A stretch of 64,000 nucleotides of DNA from Pannonibacter indicus (GTDB taxonomy: Bacteria; Pseudomonadota; Alphaproteobacteria; Rhizobiales; Stappiaceae), in contig NZ_LIPT01000002.1 in the NCBI RefSeq assembly GCF_001418225.1, forward strand, positions 434,001 to 498,000, in the 5' to 3' direction. Shown here in pieces: positions 22,191 to 31,804 of the stretch (within the stretch, counting starts at the first letter, position 1; the number at the start of each line of letters is the position of its first letter). The notes below the pieces were generated by a model. That model was not told the DNA's origin. It ran no database searches and saw only the letters and a program-made list of their open reading frames with translations. Position numbers and translations under genes: made by a program.

Positions 22191-23363
22191 ATGTCTTTCG
22201 TCCTGCAGCTGCCCCGTCAGGCAGTCCTCATCCTGCTGCTCGTCTTTTTCGGCGCGCTGTGCACCTCCTCGCTCATTCCGGCGATGGGCTATTTCATCGT
22301 CGAAGGGTTGAAGCAGGAGCCCTGGCAGATTGGCCTTTACACCGGGCTCGTGGCGCCGATGACCATGGTGGTGAACCGGACCTTTGGCGAAAAGCTGGAT
22401 GGCGCGGTGGCGGTGAAGCCGCTGCTGCTGATCTCGATCCTGGCCTATATGGCGATGGCCCTGCTGCTTGCGGCCATTCCGGATTTTCTGGTGCTGGTGC
22501 TTGCCGGTGCGCCCATCATGGCGGTGGCCAATGGCGCGACTTCGACCGAGTTCACCTACGGCCGGCTTTATGCAGAGCGGACCGGCCTTGATATTGCCGA
22601 GTATAATGCCTGGCTGCGCATGGTCGTGTCGCTGGCCTGGGTCATCGGGCCGTCCATGACCTTCATTCTGTTTGATCTTGCCGGTTTCCGGGTGGCCTAT
22701 CTGATTTCGGCAGGCCTTGCGGTGATCTGGCTTTTGCTGTGGCATCTGGGCGTGCCGGGGGACTTCCGCGCGCCGCAGCGCCCGCGCGGCGCGGCTGGGC
22801 TGGAGGGCATCGACTGGCCCATCCTGCTTGCCGCCTTCACCTGCACCCTGTTCGCCGTTGGCAATGTGCTCTTCACCGCCGCCATGCCGCTCTATTATGT
22901 CAGGGAAGTGGGCCTGCCCGGCTATACGCCCGGCCTGTCACTGTCCTTCAAGTGCATCGTCGAGGTCATCGCCATTTTCCTTGCCGCGCGCATTGCCGCG
23001 CGTTTCGGCGCAAGAACGGTGCTCTATGGTGCTTCGCTGCTCGCTGTGGTCACCTTCCTGCTGTTCACCCAGATCAGCAGCGTGCTGCATGTGGTGATCC
23101 TCTCGGCCATCGAGGGGCTTTACTATGGCCTTTTCGCCGGGGTCGCGATTTCCTTCGTGCAGAGCTATGCGCCGGACAAGCCGGGGCGGGCCACGGCGCT
23201 CTACATGAACGGGCTGTTTCTCGGCTCCTTCATCGGCTCGGTCTCCATGGGGCTGATCGCCAGCGCCTTTGATTTCCGCACTGTTGTCTTCGTGGCAGCC
23301 GGCAGTGGCCTTGCCGTTCTGGTGGCCCTCAGCCAGCTGCGCCCGCCGCGGGGTGCAATCTGA
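22191..23363 (+). CDS. Major facilitator superfamily transporter (SetA-like)
   Basis: 390-residue membrane protein with about twelve hydrophobic segments. The loop VVNRTFGEKLD and the general layout resemble the SET sugar-efflux branch of the MFS (SetA/SetB), but substrate cannot be read from sequence. I take the ATG at 22191 (MSFVLQLPRQAVLIL); a TTG at 22170 opens the frame further but has no SD. Ends 15 bp from the convergent lipoprotein gene. Confidence 0.75.
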   Translation: MSFVLQLPRQAVLILLLVFFGALCTSSLIPAMGYFIVEGLKQEPWQIGLYTGLVAPMTMVVNRTFGEKLDGAVAVKPLLLISILAYMAMALLLAAIPDFLVLVLAGAPIMAVANGATSTEFTYGRLYAERTGLDIAEYNAWLRMVVSLAWVIGPSMTFILFDLAGFRVAYLISAGLAVIWLLLWHLGVPGDFRAPQRPRGAAGLEGIDWPILLAAFTCTLFAVGNVLFTAAMPLYYVREVGLPGYTPGLSLSFKCIVEVIAIFLAARIAARFGARTVLYGASLLAVVTFLLFTQISSVLHVVILSAIEGLYYGLFAGVAISFVQSYAPDKPGRATALYMNGLFLGSFIGSVSMGLIASAFDFRTVVFVAAGSGLAVLVALSQLRPPRGAI

Positions 23364-23378
23364 GGCGCCCTTGCAGCC

Positions 23379-24023
23379 TCAGCCGCCGTAGCCGGAAATG
23401 AGACGCCGGGCCTCGGCGTTGACGGCCGCCTCCGTTGCCGCATATTCGCCCTGCCGCTGCATCAGACGGAAGCGCAGGTCCTGGATCTCGAACCGGCTAT
23501 CGCTGATCCGGTCGCGGAGGCGGTCTGCCTTCTGGCGGCAGGCGTTGCGCTCGTCGGGACTGCCGGAGCCGCAGTCGAGCCGCGACAGGTCGAAGCGGGC
23601 GCTGTCTGTGGAGGATTCCAGATACCGCAGGCGGGATTCGACATTTTCGACCTCCCGCCGGGCGGAATAGATGCGGTTGCCGAGCTGATAGGCATATTCA
23701 AACTGACCGGCGAGAGCGGGCGGGCAGATATCCGACTTGGTGTCACCCTGGCGGCCGATGTTGAAGCCGTTGAGCGGGGTGCAATAAATCTGCACACCCT
23801 CCTGCCAGCCAGACTGATAGGCCGCCGGATCCGGAGAAATGCCATATTGGCCGCAGTCTTCCGCCACCTTGGAGATCCGGTTGGCCGCATGGCCGGATGC
23901 AGCATCCGCCCGGCCCAGCGCGCGCCAGTCTCCGGCCTGGCATTGTTCCTTCGAAACCGTGTCGCAGCCGCTCAAAAGCAGCGCAAGGCCCACGGCCGCA
24001 GCGGCCCCCAGCCAGAATTTCAT
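23379..24023 (-). CDS. DUF2799-type outer-membrane lipoprotein
   Basis: 214-residue protein with a lipoprotein signal: MKFWLGAAAAVGLALLLSGC, lipobox LSGC with acylated cysteine at residue 20. Serine and aspartate do not follow the cysteine as an inner-membrane retention signal would (it reads CDTV, so position +2 is Asp, which can favour inner-membrane retention in enterics but is less clear here). The mature part has the DUF2799 motif DWRALGRADAASGHAANRI and several cysteines (CGQYG, YCTPLNG, CPPAL), then a coiled-coil region (residues ~120-200). Start at 24023 has GGAGG at 7 bases. Function unknown. Confidence 0.75.
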   Translation of the reverse strand: MKFWLGAAAAVGLALLLSGCDTVSKEQCQAGDWRALGRADAASGHAANRISKVAEDCGQYGISPDPAAYQSGWQEGVQIYCTPLNGFNIGRQGDTKSDICPPALAGQFEYAYQLGNRIYSARREVENVESRLRYLESSTDSARFDLSRLDCGSGSPDERNACRQKADRLRDRISDSRFEIQDLRFRLMQRQGEYAATEAAVNAEARRLISGYGG

Positions 24024-24113
24024 GCAAAGCCTCCCCAATATGCCCAGACCAGAGTGATACGCCTCATGGACGGGAACCGGAAGGCGGATTTGCGGCAAAT
24101 TATGGGTCCAATA

Positions 24114-24653
24114 TCAGGAAACGGCCGGGATACGCCCCGCCTTGGCATCGGCAATGGCTGCGGCGAAGGCAGTGGCAAAGCTTGTCCGGTCCGGCGGGTT
24201 GAGGAAGTCGCCGATGCCTATGGTGTCACCGCGGGCACTCAGGGTGATGCGGGTGACGCCTTCATCTTCAAGCCGCGTCACCGAAAGCCGCACCCAGAAG
24301 GGGTTGAAGCGGTATTCCTGCCGCTGACGGCCCGGCCCGGTCTTGCGGACGACAATCTCGTGTGCGCTGACCGTCACTTCCTCGCAGCGGTTGGCTGCCG
24401 CATAATTCAGCCGGAAGGCCATCCAGACCAGCAGCACATCCAGCCCGAAGAACCCAAAGACCGGCCATGCGCCGATGGAAAGGAACAAAAGCCCGGCGGC
24501 GAAACAGACCGCCCCCGTGGCCAGCATCAGAACCAGAAAGCCTTTGGGCCCCAGCGAGCGGTGCGGCGTCAGAACGGCAGCAAAAACCGGCCGTTCGCCC
24601 GGCGCCAGCGCCGCGTCATCAGGACCGTCAGGATTGCTCTTGGTGCCGCTCAT
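24114..24653 (-). CDS. DUF2244 integral membrane protein
   Basis: 179 residues. FAAVLTPHRSLGPKGFLVLM marks the start of the DUF2244 domain, followed by two closely spaced hydrophobic segments (about residues 40-80) and a soluble C-terminal part (VVRKTGPGRQRQEYRFNPFWVRL). The family is common in alphaproteobacteria, often near cytochrome oxidase genes, but has no assigned function. It starts divergently, 22 bp from the nth start, so the two share a promoter region. Confidence 0.8.
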   Translation of the reverse strand: MSGTKSNPDGPDDAALAPGERPVFAAVLTPHRSLGPKGFLVLMLATGAVCFAAGLLFLSIGAWPVFGFFGLDVLLVWMAFRLNYAAANRCEEVTVSAHEIVVRKTGPGRQRQEYRFNPFWVRLSVTRLEDEGVTRITLSARGDTIGIGDFLNPPDRTSFATAFAAAIADAKAGRIPAVS

Positions 24654-24675
24654 GAGAAAGCTTTATAGAGGAGGC

Positions 24676-25512
24676 ATGACGCAAGCAAAGATCACAAAAG
24701 CACCAAAAAAGGGCAAGACCGCTGCGGCGGCGGCGAAAACGCCCGGTCCATCGCGGCGCAAGCGAGCCGCGCCGCGCTACACAAAGGCCGAAATCCACGC
24801 GATCTTCGACCGGTTCCATACGGATAATCCGGAGCCAAAGGGCGAATTGGACCATGTGAATGCCTTCACGCTGCTGGTCGCCGTGGTCCTGTCGGCGCAG
24901 GCAACGGATGTGGGTGTGAACCGGGCGACAAAGACCCTGTTCCGCATTGCCGATACGCCGGAGAAGATGCTGGCGCTGGGCGAGGACCGGGTGCGCGAGG
25001 AAATCCGCACCATCGGCCTGTTCAAGACCAAGGCGAAGAACGTCATCGCCCTGTGCGAACAGCTGCTGCGTGATCACGGCGGCAAGGTGCCGGAAAGCCG
25101 CGAGGCGCTGGAGGCGCTGCCAGGTGTCGGCCGCAAGACGGCGAATGTGGTGCTGAACATGGCTTTTGGCCATCCGACCATTGCGGTGGACACGCATCTG
25201 TTCCGCCTGGGCAACCGCATCGGCATTGCTCCCGGCAAAACGCCGCTGGCGGTCGAACTGGCGATGGAGAAGATCGTCCCGGCCGAATATGGGCTGCATG
25301 CCCATCACTGGCTGATCCTGCATGGCCGTTACATCTGCAAGGCCCGCAAGCCGGAATGCGCACGCTGCCTGATCTATGACCTGTGCAAGAGCCATGAGAA
25401 GGTGCCGATGGATGCGGTGCCGGACATCGCGCTGCGCACGGCGGCGGAGATTGCCGCAAGACAGTCCGGGACACAGGCAGGGGCAGAAGCAGGGGCAGCT
25501 GCGGCATCATGA
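24676..25512 (+). CDS. nth: Endonuclease III (DNA glycosylase/AP lyase)
   Basis: Removes oxidised pyrimidines and cuts abasic sites. 278 residues with a lysine/alanine-rich N-terminal extension of about 35 residues. The helix-hairpin-helix ALPGVGRKTANVVL includes the catalytic lysine; the catalytic aspartate is in IAVDTHLFRLGNR; the 4Fe-4S ligands are in CKARKPECARCLIYDLC (spacing 6-2-5). Start at 24676 follows GAGGAGG at very short distance; ATG 24652 in frame is the alternative. Its stop overlaps the next gene by ATGA. Confidence 0.94.
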   Translation: MTQAKITKAPKKGKTAAAAAKTPGPSRRKRAAPRYTKAEIHAIFDRFHTDNPEPKGELDHVNAFTLLVAVVLSAQATDVGVNRATKTLFRIADTPEKMLALGEDRVREEIRTIGLFKTKAKNVIALCEQLLRDHGGKVPESREALEALPGVGRKTANVVLNMAFGHPTIAVDTHLFRLGNRIGIAPGKTPLAVELAMEKIVPAEYGLHAHHWLILHGRYICKARKPECARCLIYDLCKSHEKVPMDAVPDIALRTAAEIAARQSGTQAGAEAGAAAAS

Positions 25513-26045
25513 GAATCCCGGACTGTCCGCAGCTTTCCTTCCGCCAGTTCGAACCGTCAGACGCTGAATTCCTCATGCGGCTGATGAACGATGCCGCGTT
25601 CATCGAACATATCGGCGACCGGGGCCTGAGACAGGTTGAGGATGCCCGCAACTACATCCGCAGCGCCATCCGCCCGGCCTACCGGCGCGAGAACTATGGC
25701 TTCTGGGTGATTTCTGACAGGGCGAGCGGCGCGGCGCTGGGCATGGCGGGCCTTGCCAAACGTGACAATCTGGATCTGCCGGATCTGGGCTATGCCCTGC
25801 TGCCGGAAGCGCGTGGACAGGGACATGCCATGGCGGCCTCCCGGGCCGTGCTCGCCTATGGTTTCGGGTCGCTGGATCTGCCGCGTGTTCTCGCCATCAC
25901 CAGTCCGGGGAACGAGGCGTCAAACAGTCTGCTGGCCCGCCTCGGCTTTGAGATAGCCGTGCAGGATTACCGGCTGCCGAACGCACCGGGCCGGCCGCAA
26001 CTTCTGCATTGCCTCGAAAGGGAAAGATGGGAGCGCGCGGCCTGA
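25509..26045 (+). CDS. GNAT family N-acetyltransferase (RimJ/RimL-like)
   Basis: 178 residues of the ribosomal-protein-type acetyltransferase fold: LSFRQFEPSDAEFLMRLMND at the N-terminus, acetyl-CoA loop region LLPEARGQGHAMAASRAVLAYGF (R-x-x-G-x-G/A variant), and ITSPGNEASNSLLARLGFEI. Acceptor substrate unknown. Starts within the nth stop (ATGA), so it is translationally coupled to nth; ends 4 bp from the convergent irr stop. Confidence 0.83.
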   Translation: MRIPDCPQLSFRQFEPSDAEFLMRLMNDAAFIEHIGDRGLRQVEDARNYIRSAIRPAYRRENYGFWVISDRASGAALGMAGLAKRDNLDLPDLGYALLPEARGQGHAMAASRAVLAYGFGSLDLPRVLAITSPGNEASNSLLARLGFEIAVQDYRLPNAPGRPQLLHCLERERWERAA

Positions 26046-26049
26046 AAGA

Positions 26050-26490
26050 TCAGGCTGCGCCCTTCGGACGCACCCGCACCACCACGTCGATACGCACGAT
26101 CTCCATGCCTTCGGGCGCCTTGGGCACGCGGCCAATGCCGATGCCATCGTGGGGAATGTCAACGACCCGGTTTTCTCCTTCAATGAAGAAGTGATGGTGA
26201 TCGTGGACGTTGGTGTCGAAATAGGTCTTGGTGCCGTCGATGGCGACTTCCCGCAGCAGGCCGGCTTCGGTGAACTGGTGCAGGGTGTTATAGACCGTCG
26301 CCAGCGAAACGGGCACGGAAGCGCGGACCGCCTCCTCATGCAGGATTTCCGCAGAGATGTGGCGGTGGCCCTTGGAATAGAGCAATTCAGCAAGAGCGAC
26401 ACGCTGACGAGTCGGGCGCAGCCCGGAAACGCGCAGCATTTCAGTCACATCATGGCTGTGGTGGTGGTCGGCGTGATCGGGCGCGGTCAT
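26050..26490 (-). CDS. irr: Iron response regulator Irr (Fur family)
   Basis: Global haem-responsive iron regulator of Hyphomicrobiales and relatives. 146 residues: winged helix with the DNA-recognition helix in SLATVYNTLHQFTEAGLL, dimerisation domain with the haem-binding histidine cluster HDHHHF. The cysteine-proline haem regulatory motif found near the N-terminus of the Bradyrhizobium protein is absent; instead the N-terminus is His-rich (DHADHHHSHD). That matches the Rhizobium/Brucella-type Irr. Its place next to fabA-fabB-fabI is a known alphaproteobacterial arrangement. Divergent from fabA across 500 bp. Confidence 0.9.
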   Translation of the reverse strand: MTAPDHADHHHSHDVTEMLRVSGLRPTRQRVALAELLYSKGHRHISAEILHEEAVRASVPVSLATVYNTLHQFTEAGLLREVAIDGTKTYFDTNVHDHHHFFIEGENRVVDIPHDGIGIGRVPKAPEGMEIVRIDVVVRVRPKGAA

Positions 26491-26990
26491 ATCTGACTTT
26501 GGATCTCTGTCTCGTCGGCCAGCCTCAGCGGCGGAACCTAGTGCTATTCATGGGCATTCGCAGCGCGGTGCTTTGAAGGCCTGTCCTGATGGTCTCTATG
26601 GCCCTTTGCAGGGGACTTTTTCATATCAACAATCCAATTTTGCCATTTCTTGGACCGGGAATGCAAGTTTTTCCTTGAATTACCGGTCAAATGTCCTGCC
26701 GCCGGTGTGATGAAACAGCCCCGGCGGGCCGCAGAAGCAGCCCTGCGTCCTTCAGTCCGGCGAGCTGCAGGCCGTAGCAAGGCCCCGGGGGAGGCCTCCG
26801 CAGCAAGTGACGCAGCGACATCCTTGCCTTCAGGCCCCGCTTTCGCCCGTCTTGTGCGTTTGGTGATCTTTCGAAGCTGCACCTGCTGTGTTAGGAAGGC
26901 CTCGAACACACGACTGCTGAACCGCTTGCCCCTGCGGCAGAAAATGCAAGCCTCACCGGGCGGGCAGAACAACAAATAAACGGGAACGGA
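26491..26990. promoter_or_regulatory. 500-bp divergent region between irr and fabA
   Basis: No convincing gene. The irr-proximal half has an AT-rich stretch (26625-26690) where an irr promoter is likely, and the short symmetric sequence TTGAATTACCGGTCAA at 26675-26690. The fabA-proximal half is GC-rich except for the last 20 bp. I could not find a perfect Irr-box (TTTAGAA-N-TTCTAAA). Confidence 0.4.
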
Positions 26991-27497
26991 ATGACCGATC
27001 GGCGCTCGAGCTACGAATATGAAGACCTCCTTGCCTGTGCACGCGGGGAATTGTTCGGACCCGGCAACGCGCAGCTGCCGCTGCCGCCCATGCTGATGTT
27101 CGACCGGATCACGGAGCTTTCCGAGACCGGCGGAGAATATGACAAGGGCTTTGCCCGCGCCGAATTCGACATCCATCCGGACCTGTGGTTCTTCCCCTGC
27201 CACTTCCAGGGGAACCCCGTCATGCCGGGCTGCCTCGGCCTTGATGCCCTGTGGCAGCTGACCGGTTTCTACCTTGGCTGGCTCGGGCTCGAGGGCAAGG
27301 GCATGGCCCTGTCCACCGGCGAGGTGAAGTTCAAGGGCATGGTCACGCCGTCGGTCAAGAAGGTCGAGTATGGCGTCGATTTCAAGCGCATCATGAAGGG
27401 CAAGCTCGTGCTCGGCATAGCGGATGGCTGGCTGAAGGCCGATGGCGAGCAGATCTACAAGGCGGCCGACCTGCGGGTTGGCCTCGCCAAGACCTGA
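26991..27497 (+). CDS. fabA: 3-hydroxydecanoyl-ACP dehydratase/isomerase
   Basis: Makes trans-2- and then cis-3-decenoyl-ACP, the branch point to unsaturated fatty acids. 168 residues; active-site histidine in [19 protein letters not shown], where the aspartate is the second catalytic residue, and the LGW/GEVKFKG segments follow. Heads fabA-fabB-fabI, a complete unsaturated-chain branch plus the enoyl reductase. Confidence 0.97.
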   Translation: MTDRRSSYEYEDLLACARGELFGPGNAQLPLPPMLMFDRITELSETGGEYDKGFARAEFDIHPDLWFFPCHFQGNPVMPGCLGLDALWQLTGFYLGWLGLEGKGMALSTGEVKFKGMVTPSVKKVEYGVDFKRIMKGKLVLGIADGWLKADGEQIYKAADLRVGLAKT

Positions 27498-27608
27498 TAC
27501 CATATCAGCCCATGGGTGCGGCTTGCCCGCGCCCATCCAACATCTGACGAATGAGTTTGCTGCCGCGCCGCCGTGCGCATAGGCAGCCTGGAAAGACAGG
27601 AGACCGCG

Positions 27609-28823
27609 ATGAGGCGGGTGGTTGTTACCGGCATGGGTATCGTGTCCTCGATTGGCGACACGGCTCAGGAGGTTCTGGAGAGCCTGCAGGCGGGCCGTTC
27701 CGGCATCGTCAAGGCGCAGGAATATGCCGATCTCGGCTTCCGCTGCCAGGTGCACGGCGCTCCGAAGCTCAACCCCTTCGAGGCGCTGGACCGCCGCACC
27801 ACCCGTTTCATGGGTCAGGGCGCCGCCTGGAACTACATCGCCATGCAGCAGGCGATTGCCGATGCCGGCCTTGAGGACGGCGACGTCTCCAACGAGCGCA
27901 CCGGCATCATCATGGGGTCGGGCGGCCCGTCCACGCACGCCATTGTGGAAGCAGCGGATATCACCCGCACGAAAGGCCCGAAGCGCATCGGACCCACGGC
28001 CGTGCCGAAAGCCATGTCCTCGACCAACTCGGCGACGCTAGCCACCCCGTTCAAGATCCGCGGCGTGAACTATTCCATCTCCGCAGCCTGTGCGACTACC
28101 AACATCTGCATCGGCAATGCGGCCGAGCTGATCCAGTGGGGCAAGCAGGACATCGTCTTTGCCGGCGGCGGCGAGGAACTGGACTGGACACTCTCCTCCC
28201 TGTTCGACGCCATGGGCGCCATGTCGTCCAAGTACAACGAGACGCCGTCCACCGCCTCGCGCCCCTATGACGCCAACCGCGATGGTTTCGTCATTGCCGG
28301 CGGTGCCGGTGTGCTGGTTCTGGAAGAGCTGGAGCACGCCAAGGCGCGCGGTGCCAAAATCTATGCCGAGATCGTGGGTTATGGCGCAACCTCTGACGGT
28401 TACGACATGGTGGCTCCCTCGGGTGAAGGTGCCGAGCGCTGCATGCGCCTTGCCCTGTCCACCGTGGACCTGCCGGTGGACTACCTCAATCCGCATGCCA
28501 CTTCCACGCCGGTGGGTGACATCAAGGAGATCGAGGCGATCCGTGCCGTGTTCGGCGGCAAGATCCCGCAGATTTCCGCCACCAAGGCCCTTTCGGGCCA
28601 CTCGCTGGGGGCGGCAGGCGTGCATGAAGCGATCTATTCGATCCTGATGATGCAGCACAATTTCATCGCTGCCTCGGCCCATATCGAAACCATTGATCCC
28701 GCCTTTGCGGATATGCCGATCGTGCGCGAGCGCGTCGACAACGCCAAGCTTGATTGCGTTCTGTCCAACGGCTTCGGCTTTGGCGGCACCAACGCCTCCG
28801 TGGTTTTCAAACGATACGCTTAA
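27609..28823 (+). CDS. fabB: 3-oxoacyl-ACP synthase I
   Basis: Extends cis-3-decenoyl-ACP and others by condensation with malonyl-ACP. 404 residues with the Cys-His-His triad: cysteine in [14 protein letters not shown], histidines in [11 protein letters not shown] and [12 protein letters not shown]; final [15 protein letters not shown] is the glycine-rich end. Start at 27609 ([10 protein letters not shown]) has AGGAG at 7 bases; an upstream in-frame ATG at 27573 is less likely. Confidence 0.97.
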   Translation: MRRVVVTGMGIVSSIGDTAQEVLESLQAGRSGIVKAQEYADLGFRCQVHGAPKLNPFEALDRRTTRFMGQGAAWNYIAMQQAIADAGLEDGDVSNERTGIIMGSGGPSTHAIVEAADITRTKGPKRIGPTAVPKAMSSTNSATLATPFKIRGVNYSISAACATTNICIGNAAELIQWGKQDIVFAGGGEELDWTLSSLFDAMGAMSSKYNETPSTASRPYDANRDGFVIAGGAGVLVLEELEHAKARGAKIYAEIVGYGATSDGYDMVAPSGEGAERCMRLALSTVDLPVDYLNPHATSTPVGDIKEIEAIRAVFGGKIPQISATKALSGHSLGAAGVHEAIYSILMMQHNFIAASAHIETIDPAFADMPIVRERVDNAKLDCVLSNGFGFGGTNASVVFKRYA

Positions 28824-28901
28824 ACAGATTGATTGCCGGCGCGCCGGGGACGTTCGAGACGTCTCCCGCGCGCCTCAAAGGCGGTCCGACAGGAGTTTTT
28901 T

Positions 28902-29714
28902 ATGGAAGGGCTGATGAAGGGCAAGCGCGGGCTTGTCATGGGTGTCGCCAATGACCACTCCATTGCATGGGGCATTGCCAGGACCCTTGCCGCACACGGC
29001 GCCGAGATGGCCTTCACCTATCAGGGTGAAGCTTTCGGAAAGCGCATCAAGCCGCTGGCCGAGTCCATCGGCTCCAGCATCCTGCTGCCCTGCGACGTGG
29101 AAGACATTGCTTCCGTCGACAACGTCTTTGACGTGCTGAAGGAAAAGTGGGGCAAGATCGATTTCCTCGTTCATGCCATTGCTTATGCGGACAAGACCGA
29201 GCTGCGCGGCCGCTATGCGGACACCAGCCGCGACAATTTCAGCAAGGCACTGCTGATTTCCTGCTTCTCCTTCACCGAGATCGTGAAGCGCGCAGCGGCC
29301 ATCATGCCGGACGGCGGTGCCGTGGTGACGCTGACCTATGGCGGCTCCACCCGCGTCATGCCGAACTACAACGTCATGGGCGTTGCCAAGGCCGCGCTGG
29401 AATCCTCCGTGCGCTATCTGGCGATGGATTACGGCGAGCAGGGCATCCGCATCAACGCGATTTCCGCCGGCCCCGTGCGCACGCTCGCCGGCTCGGTCAT
29501 CTCGGATTCACGCCTGATGTACAATTTCCAGAAGCGCCACTCGCCGCTGGCCCGCACCGTGACGCTGGACGAGATCGGCGGCTCCGGCCTCTATCTTCTG
29601 TCCGAACTTTCGGGCGGCGTGACCGGCGAGATTCATTTCGTCGACAGCGGCTACAACATCGTGTCCATGCCGCGTCTCGACGAGCTGAAGCGTCAGGACC
29701 GCAGCGACGACTGA
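28902..29714 (+). CDS. fabI: Enoyl-ACP reductase I (NADH)
   Basis: Last reduction of each fatty acid elongation cycle. 270 residues of the SDR fold: GLVMGVANDHSIAWGIA cofactor loop and the Y-x6-K pair in NYNVMGVAKAALE. The earlier catalytic tyrosine lies in VHAIAYADKTEL. Start at 28902 follows CAGGAG. Third gene after irr; the catabolic island begins right after it on the other strand. Confidence 0.96.
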   Translation: MEGLMKGKRGLVMGVANDHSIAWGIARTLAAHGAEMAFTYQGEAFGKRIKPLAESIGSSILLPCDVEDIASVDNVFDVLKEKWGKIDFLVHAIAYADKTELRGRYADTSRDNFSKALLISCFSFTEIVKRAAAIMPDGGAVVTLTYGGSTRVMPNYNVMGVAKAALESSVRYLAMDYGEQGIRINAISAGPVRTLAGSVISDSRLMYNFQKRHSPLARTVTLDEIGGSGLYLLSELSGGVTGEIHFVDSGYNIVSMPRLDELKRQDRSDD

Positions 29715-29800
29715 TAACGAGAAGAGGGTCACGTCTCGGCGCGAGCCCCGGGCCGGTTCTCGGCGCAAATCAGCAGCCGATGACCGGCCTCACCAAATTT

Positions 29801-31717
29801 TCACTTCGCAGCCGGCAGAAAGAAGCCGTCGAAGAACCGCGCCAGCTCGTCATGCGCGTCGAACGGCAGGACCTGTGCGACATGCTGGTCGGGCCGTACA
29901 AGCACGAGGCATCCTTGTTCGCGATCGATTGTCCGCAGGTCGAAGATATCCCGTCCCTCTACGGGATTGGCGCAGAAGATCTTTTCGTAGTCGATCAGCC
30001 CAAACTTGCCCTTTCGCGGCAGAAGGAAGGCCGGCAGCGTTTCCAGGGCCAGATCGCGGCTATGCTGCTGAAAGACCACCCGCAGGTCGATCACCGAGTC
30101 GATGTCTGCGCCGGACGGTGTGTATCGGCGGATCGGCGAATTGGCGGAACTGTCGAGAAAGGCACAAAGCCGGCGTACCGGCGAGCCTTCCGCGGCAGGA
30201 TCGCCTGACGGGCTGAAGGCAAACAGCCGCCAGCGCGCATCGGCCTTGACCAGGTGGCCGGCCTCGATCTGCTTGGCATCGGCAAGCCGCACGACCGGCG
30301 CGGAATGGAAGCGCGCGCCGATCTCCAAGCCGGGTGCCAGTGACTGCCACGTCTGGCCACCGGTCAGCACCGAAGGCTTGTAGACGACCGACATGCCGGC
30401 CGTATAGCGCCCATGCTGGATGAAGTAGCGCTGGAACTTGGGCTCGTCCCCACCCTCTCCGGGTTCCGGCCTTTCACTCATAATCCGCGACCATTCGCGG
30501 TCAAACGCGATCAGGTCCTCAGCCACCGCGTGGCGCTCGGCAGAATAGCTATGGAGGATTTCGGGCCGGCAGCGTCCCTGCAGAACGGAGATGAGCTTCC
30601 AGCCGAGATTGAAAGCGTCGCCCATGGATACATTCATTCCTTGTCCCGCCTTTGGACTGTGAGTATGGCAGGCGTCACCGCAGATGAAGACGCGCGGAAG
30701 GCGGTTGCCGGCCGCCTCTTGCGGAACGTCATCGAACTTTTCAGTGAGCCGCTGGCCGATCTCGTAGACCGACCACCAGACGACATCTTTGACCTCGAAA
30801 AAGAACGGCTTGAAAATGCGTTGCGCCGCCGCGATCAGGTGATCGATCGTGATGTTACGATTGGCGGCCCGCTCGCCAGCCTTCAGCTTGTCGAGCTCGA
30901 TATAAAGGCGCACGAGATAGCCGCCCTCCCGTGGGATAACGATGATATTGCCCTCTTTTGCCGACTGGATCAGCGTCTTGCAGCGGATATCCGGGAAGTC
31001 GGTCACGGCCAGTACATCCATTACGCCCCAGGCCTGGTTCGCGGAATCGCCGGTCAGTTCGCGGCCAATCGCCCGCCGCACCATGCTTCTTGCGCCGTCG
31101 CAGCCAACCACATAGCGTGCCCTGAGCGTTCTCGCCTGCTTCGTGGTCCCGCCGTCTGACGGCTCAAGCGACACGGTGACGGGGTAGTCGGCAGCCTGCA
31201 GGTCAACCGTCAGATCAGCGAATTGCCAACCATAATCCGGCTCGAGCCGGGATGGCGACTTGCGCATCAATTCAAGATACATGTCGTGCACGCGGGCCTG
31301 ATTGAGGATCATGTGCGGCATCTCCGACAAACCGTCCTCTACATCCTTGATGCGCCCGTTGCGGGTGATGTGCTCGGGATTGGCCGTGTCCGGTTTCCAG
31401 AAGGTGGTCTCGTTCACCCAATAGCCCTGCTTGAGGATCTTCTCGGCAAAGCCGAAGGCGTTGAACATTTCCATGGAGCGGCAGGAAATGCCGTCAGCCT
31501 GCCCTTTTTCCATCGGGCCGGGCCGGCGTTCGACAATGCGCGTGGAGATATCGGGAAAGGCCGAGAGCTGGGCAGCAAGCGTCAGTCCGGCAGGGCCAGT
31601 ACCTATGATGAGAACATCGACCGTCTCGGGCAGGGCGCTCTGGGGGCCATCCCGGCCGGCGCCTGCGGCCTCGAGCTCCGGATCGCCGGGGCGAAATCCA
31701 TTGAGGTGATATTGCAT
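29801..31717 (-). CDS. FAD-dependent aromatic monooxygenase, 3-hydroxybenzoate 4-monooxygenase-like
   Basis: 638-residue class A flavin hydroxylase of the phenol hydroxylase/MobA type. FAD motif VLIIGTGPAGLTLAAQL (about residues 35-51), DG motif VGCDGARSMVRRAIG, GD motif ICGDACHTHSPKAGQGMN, and a C-terminal thioredoxin-like domain. The start MQYHLNGFRPGDP resembles that of Comamonas MobA, also 639 residues, which turns 3-hydroxybenzoate into protocatechuate. The second of two ATGs (31717) is chosen, as GGAGG is 6 bases from it and only 3 from the first. Divergent from the MarR gene with two operator-like repeats between. Substrate is inferred; a 3-hydroxylated benzoate is likely. Confidence 0.82.
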   Translation of the reverse strand: MQYHLNGFRPGDPELEAAGAGRDGPQSALPETVDVLIIGTGPAGLTLAAQLSAFPDISTRIVERRPGPMEKGQADGISCRSMEMFNAFGFAEKILKQGYWVNETTFWKPDTANPEHITRNGRIKDVEDGLSEMPHMILNQARVHDMYLELMRKSPSRLEPDYGWQFADLTVDLQAADYPVTVSLEPSDGGTTKQARTLRARYVVGCDGARSMVRRAIGRELTGDSANQAWGVMDVLAVTDFPDIRCKTLIQSAKEGNIIVIPREGGYLVRLYIELDKLKAGERAANRNITIDHLIAAAQRIFKPFFFEVKDVVWWSVYEIGQRLTEKFDDVPQEAAGNRLPRVFICGDACHTHSPKAGQGMNVSMGDAFNLGWKLISVLQGRCRPEILHSYSAERHAVAEDLIAFDREWSRIMSERPEPGEGGDEPKFQRYFIQHGRYTAGMSVVYKPSVLTGGQTWQSLAPGLEIGARFHSAPVVRLADAKQIEAGHLVKADARWRLFAFSPSGDPAAEGSPVRRLCAFLDSSANSPIRRYTPSGADIDSVIDLRVVFQQHSRDLALETLPAFLLPRKGKFGLIDYEKIFCANPVEGRDIFDLRTIDREQGCLVLVRPDQHVAQVLPFDAHDELARFFDGFFLPAAK

Positions 31718-31743
31718 CATAGTCCTCCCTGTGATGATAATTA

Positions 31744-31757
31744 GTAAGTTGACTTAC
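31744..31757. promoter_or_regulatory. Candidate MarR operator 1
   Basis: GTAAGT-TG-ACTTAC, a perfect inverted repeat 27 bp before the monooxygenase start and 89 bp before the MarR gene start. It lies in an AT-rich divergent promoter region, as expected for autoregulated MarR systems. Confidence 0.6.
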
Positions 31758-31790
31758 AATTCGTCAGCGTCCCAGGAAGGTCAATTAAGA

Positions 31791-31804
31791 AAGTATGTCT
31801 ACTT
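31791..31804. promoter_or_regulatory. Candidate MarR operator 2
   Basis: AAGTA-TGTC-TACTT, a perfect inverted repeat centred 47 bp from operator 1 and 42 bp before the MarR start. It shares the AAGTnnACTT-like half sites of operator 1, which supports one regulator binding both. Confidence 0.55.

Noticed and set aside
26544-27938. 464-codon minus-strand frame over fabA and its upstream region
   Set aside because: Covers fabA in antisense and the non-coding divergent region; low-complexity product.
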